DNA of 5,748 nt from an uncultured Collinsella sp. Lineage in GTDB: Bacteria > Actinomycetota > Coriobacteriia > Coriobacteriales > Coriobacteriaceae. Below the pieces are notes generated by a model. The model searched no databases, had not been told where the DNA came from, and saw only the letters and a program-made list of their open reading frames with translations. The stretch covers positions 1-5,748 of the forward strand of contig UQJA01000121.1 of NCBI GenBank assembly GCA_900541285.1, in the 5' to 3' direction. The translations under genes and the position numbers were made by a program. Of this stretch, positions 5,161 through 5,748 are shown in pieces. Position 1 is the stretch's first letter. Each line of letters begins with the position of its first letter.

Positions 5161-5748
5161 TATCCGATCGCTCCTTCCATCTCGAGCTTGATCAGGTTGT
5201 TCATCTCGACGGCGTACTCAAGCGGCAGCTCCTTGGAGACCGGGTTGGCAAAGCCGTTGACGATCATGGTGCGGGCCTCTTCCTCCGATATGCCGCGGCT
5301 CATCAGGTAGAACACCTTGTCCGCGAAGCCGCTGACGATCAGGGCGCGGGCATCCTCCTCGCTCATGCCGCGGCTCATCAGGTAAAAGACCGCGTCGTTG
5401 CTGATCGCGCCGATCCTGGCCTCGTGGCCCACGGCGGCGTCGCGCGTCTTGATGTCCATGGCGGGGATGGTGTCCGAGCGCGATTCGGAATCGAGCATCA
5501 GCGACTGGCAGCTCACGGTTGCTTTGGAACCTTCGGCCTTAGGCGTGGCCACGATGGAGCTGCGGAAGGTCTGGATGCCGCCGCTCTTGGAGATACCCTT
5601 GGTCTCGACGGTTGCCGAGGTGTCGGGCGCGTTGAGCACGACCTTGCAGCCGGTATCGAGGTTCTGGCCGGCGCCGGCAAAGGTAATGCCGGTAAAGCTC
5701 GAGCGGGCGCGACGGCCGTTGAGCACGCTCATGGGGTAGAGGTAGGCC
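5160..5748 (-). CDS. sufB: SufB, SUF scaffold subunit, C-terminal part (runs off right edge)
   Basis: About 195 C-terminal codons are visible and the frame is open to the right edge, so the ATG at 5732 is internal. SufB is the scaffold on which clusters form. The visible core reads FTGITFAGAGQNLDTGCKVVLNAP in part. It is followed by TVSCQSLMLDSESRSD, whose Cys (codon 5508-5510) should match the sulfur-accepting Cys405 of E. coli, and by VGHEARIGAIS, whose His-Glu pair should match His433-Glu434. The end, KELPLEYAVEMNNLI plus EMEGAIG, is canonical. Between HEA and KELP, where the family has one FYLMSRG helical unit, this protein has two in tandem. The stop (5162-5160) overlaps sufD by one base. 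sufC would be expected upstream, outside the window. Confidence 0.93.
   Translation of the reverse strand, partial: AYLYPMSVLNGRRARSSFTGITFAGAGQNLDTGCKVVLNAPDTSATVETKGISKSGGIQTFRSSIVATPKAEGSKATVSCQSLMLDSESRSDTIPAMDIKTRDAAVGHEARIGAISNDAVFYLMSRGMSEEDARALIVSGFADKVFYLMSRGISEEEARTMIVNGFANPVSKELPLEYAVEMNNLIKLEMEGAIG
5241..5390 (-). repeat. In-frame tandem duplication within sufB (2 x 75 bp)
   Basis: Unit 1 (5316-5390) encodes 25 residues from VFYLMSRGMSEED to GFADK. Unit 2 (5241-5315) encodes VFYLMSRGISEEE to GFANP. The units are identical at 18 of 25 residues, and at about 56 of 69 bases in the part I aligned, including an uninterrupted run of 18 bases covering most of LMSRG. They are adjacent with no linker and keep the reading frame. 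Confidence 0.9.

Noticed and set aside
4300..5310. Long plus-strand open frame opposite sufD and sufB
   Set aside because: Gly/Ala/Val-rich antisense shadow of the high-GC suf genes, with no domain.

Overview
The window is high-GC DNA dominated by a minus-strand SUF iron-sulfur cluster operon. Protein sequence, codon use and gene order suggest a gut actinobacterium of the class Coriobacteriia. Collinsella is my best guess, from recognition only and without a database search.

Layout. Positions 1-264 hold the 5' part of a minus-strand gene for an iron-sulfur cluster assembly scaffold protein; it runs off the left edge. A divergent intergenic region (265-667) separates it from a plus-strand gene (668-1480) for a REP-associated, IS200-like HUH transposase (RAYT-type) with a C-terminal helix-turn-helix. 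A 659-bp region between converging genes (1481-2139) holds no gene I can support. It is rich in short repeats and hairpins and carries one strong and one weaker terminator-like hairpin, both reading on the minus strand. The rest (2140-5748) is the 3' part of the suf operon, transcribed right to left: sufB (3' part only), sufD, sufS, sufU. All four are overlapped or stop-start coupled, and a strong intrinsic terminator follows sufU. The expected ATPase gene sufC is not in view and would lie beyond the right edge.

How the genes work together. SufS takes sulfur from cysteine as a persulfide. SufU (Zn-binding type) accepts it and passes it to the SufBCD scaffold, where clusters are built. The scaffold-family gene at the left edge is also an iron-sulfur protein gene, so the transposase gene sits between two iron-sulfur loci on the opposite strand.

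Most notable observations: a 25-residue tandem duplication in the C-terminal helical region of SufB; loss of the remembered family sequence in the last 12 visible codons of the scaffold gene; a serine where the transposase family usually has its catalytic tyrosine; and a GC-rich, structured non-coding segment between two terminator-like hairpins downstream of suf.
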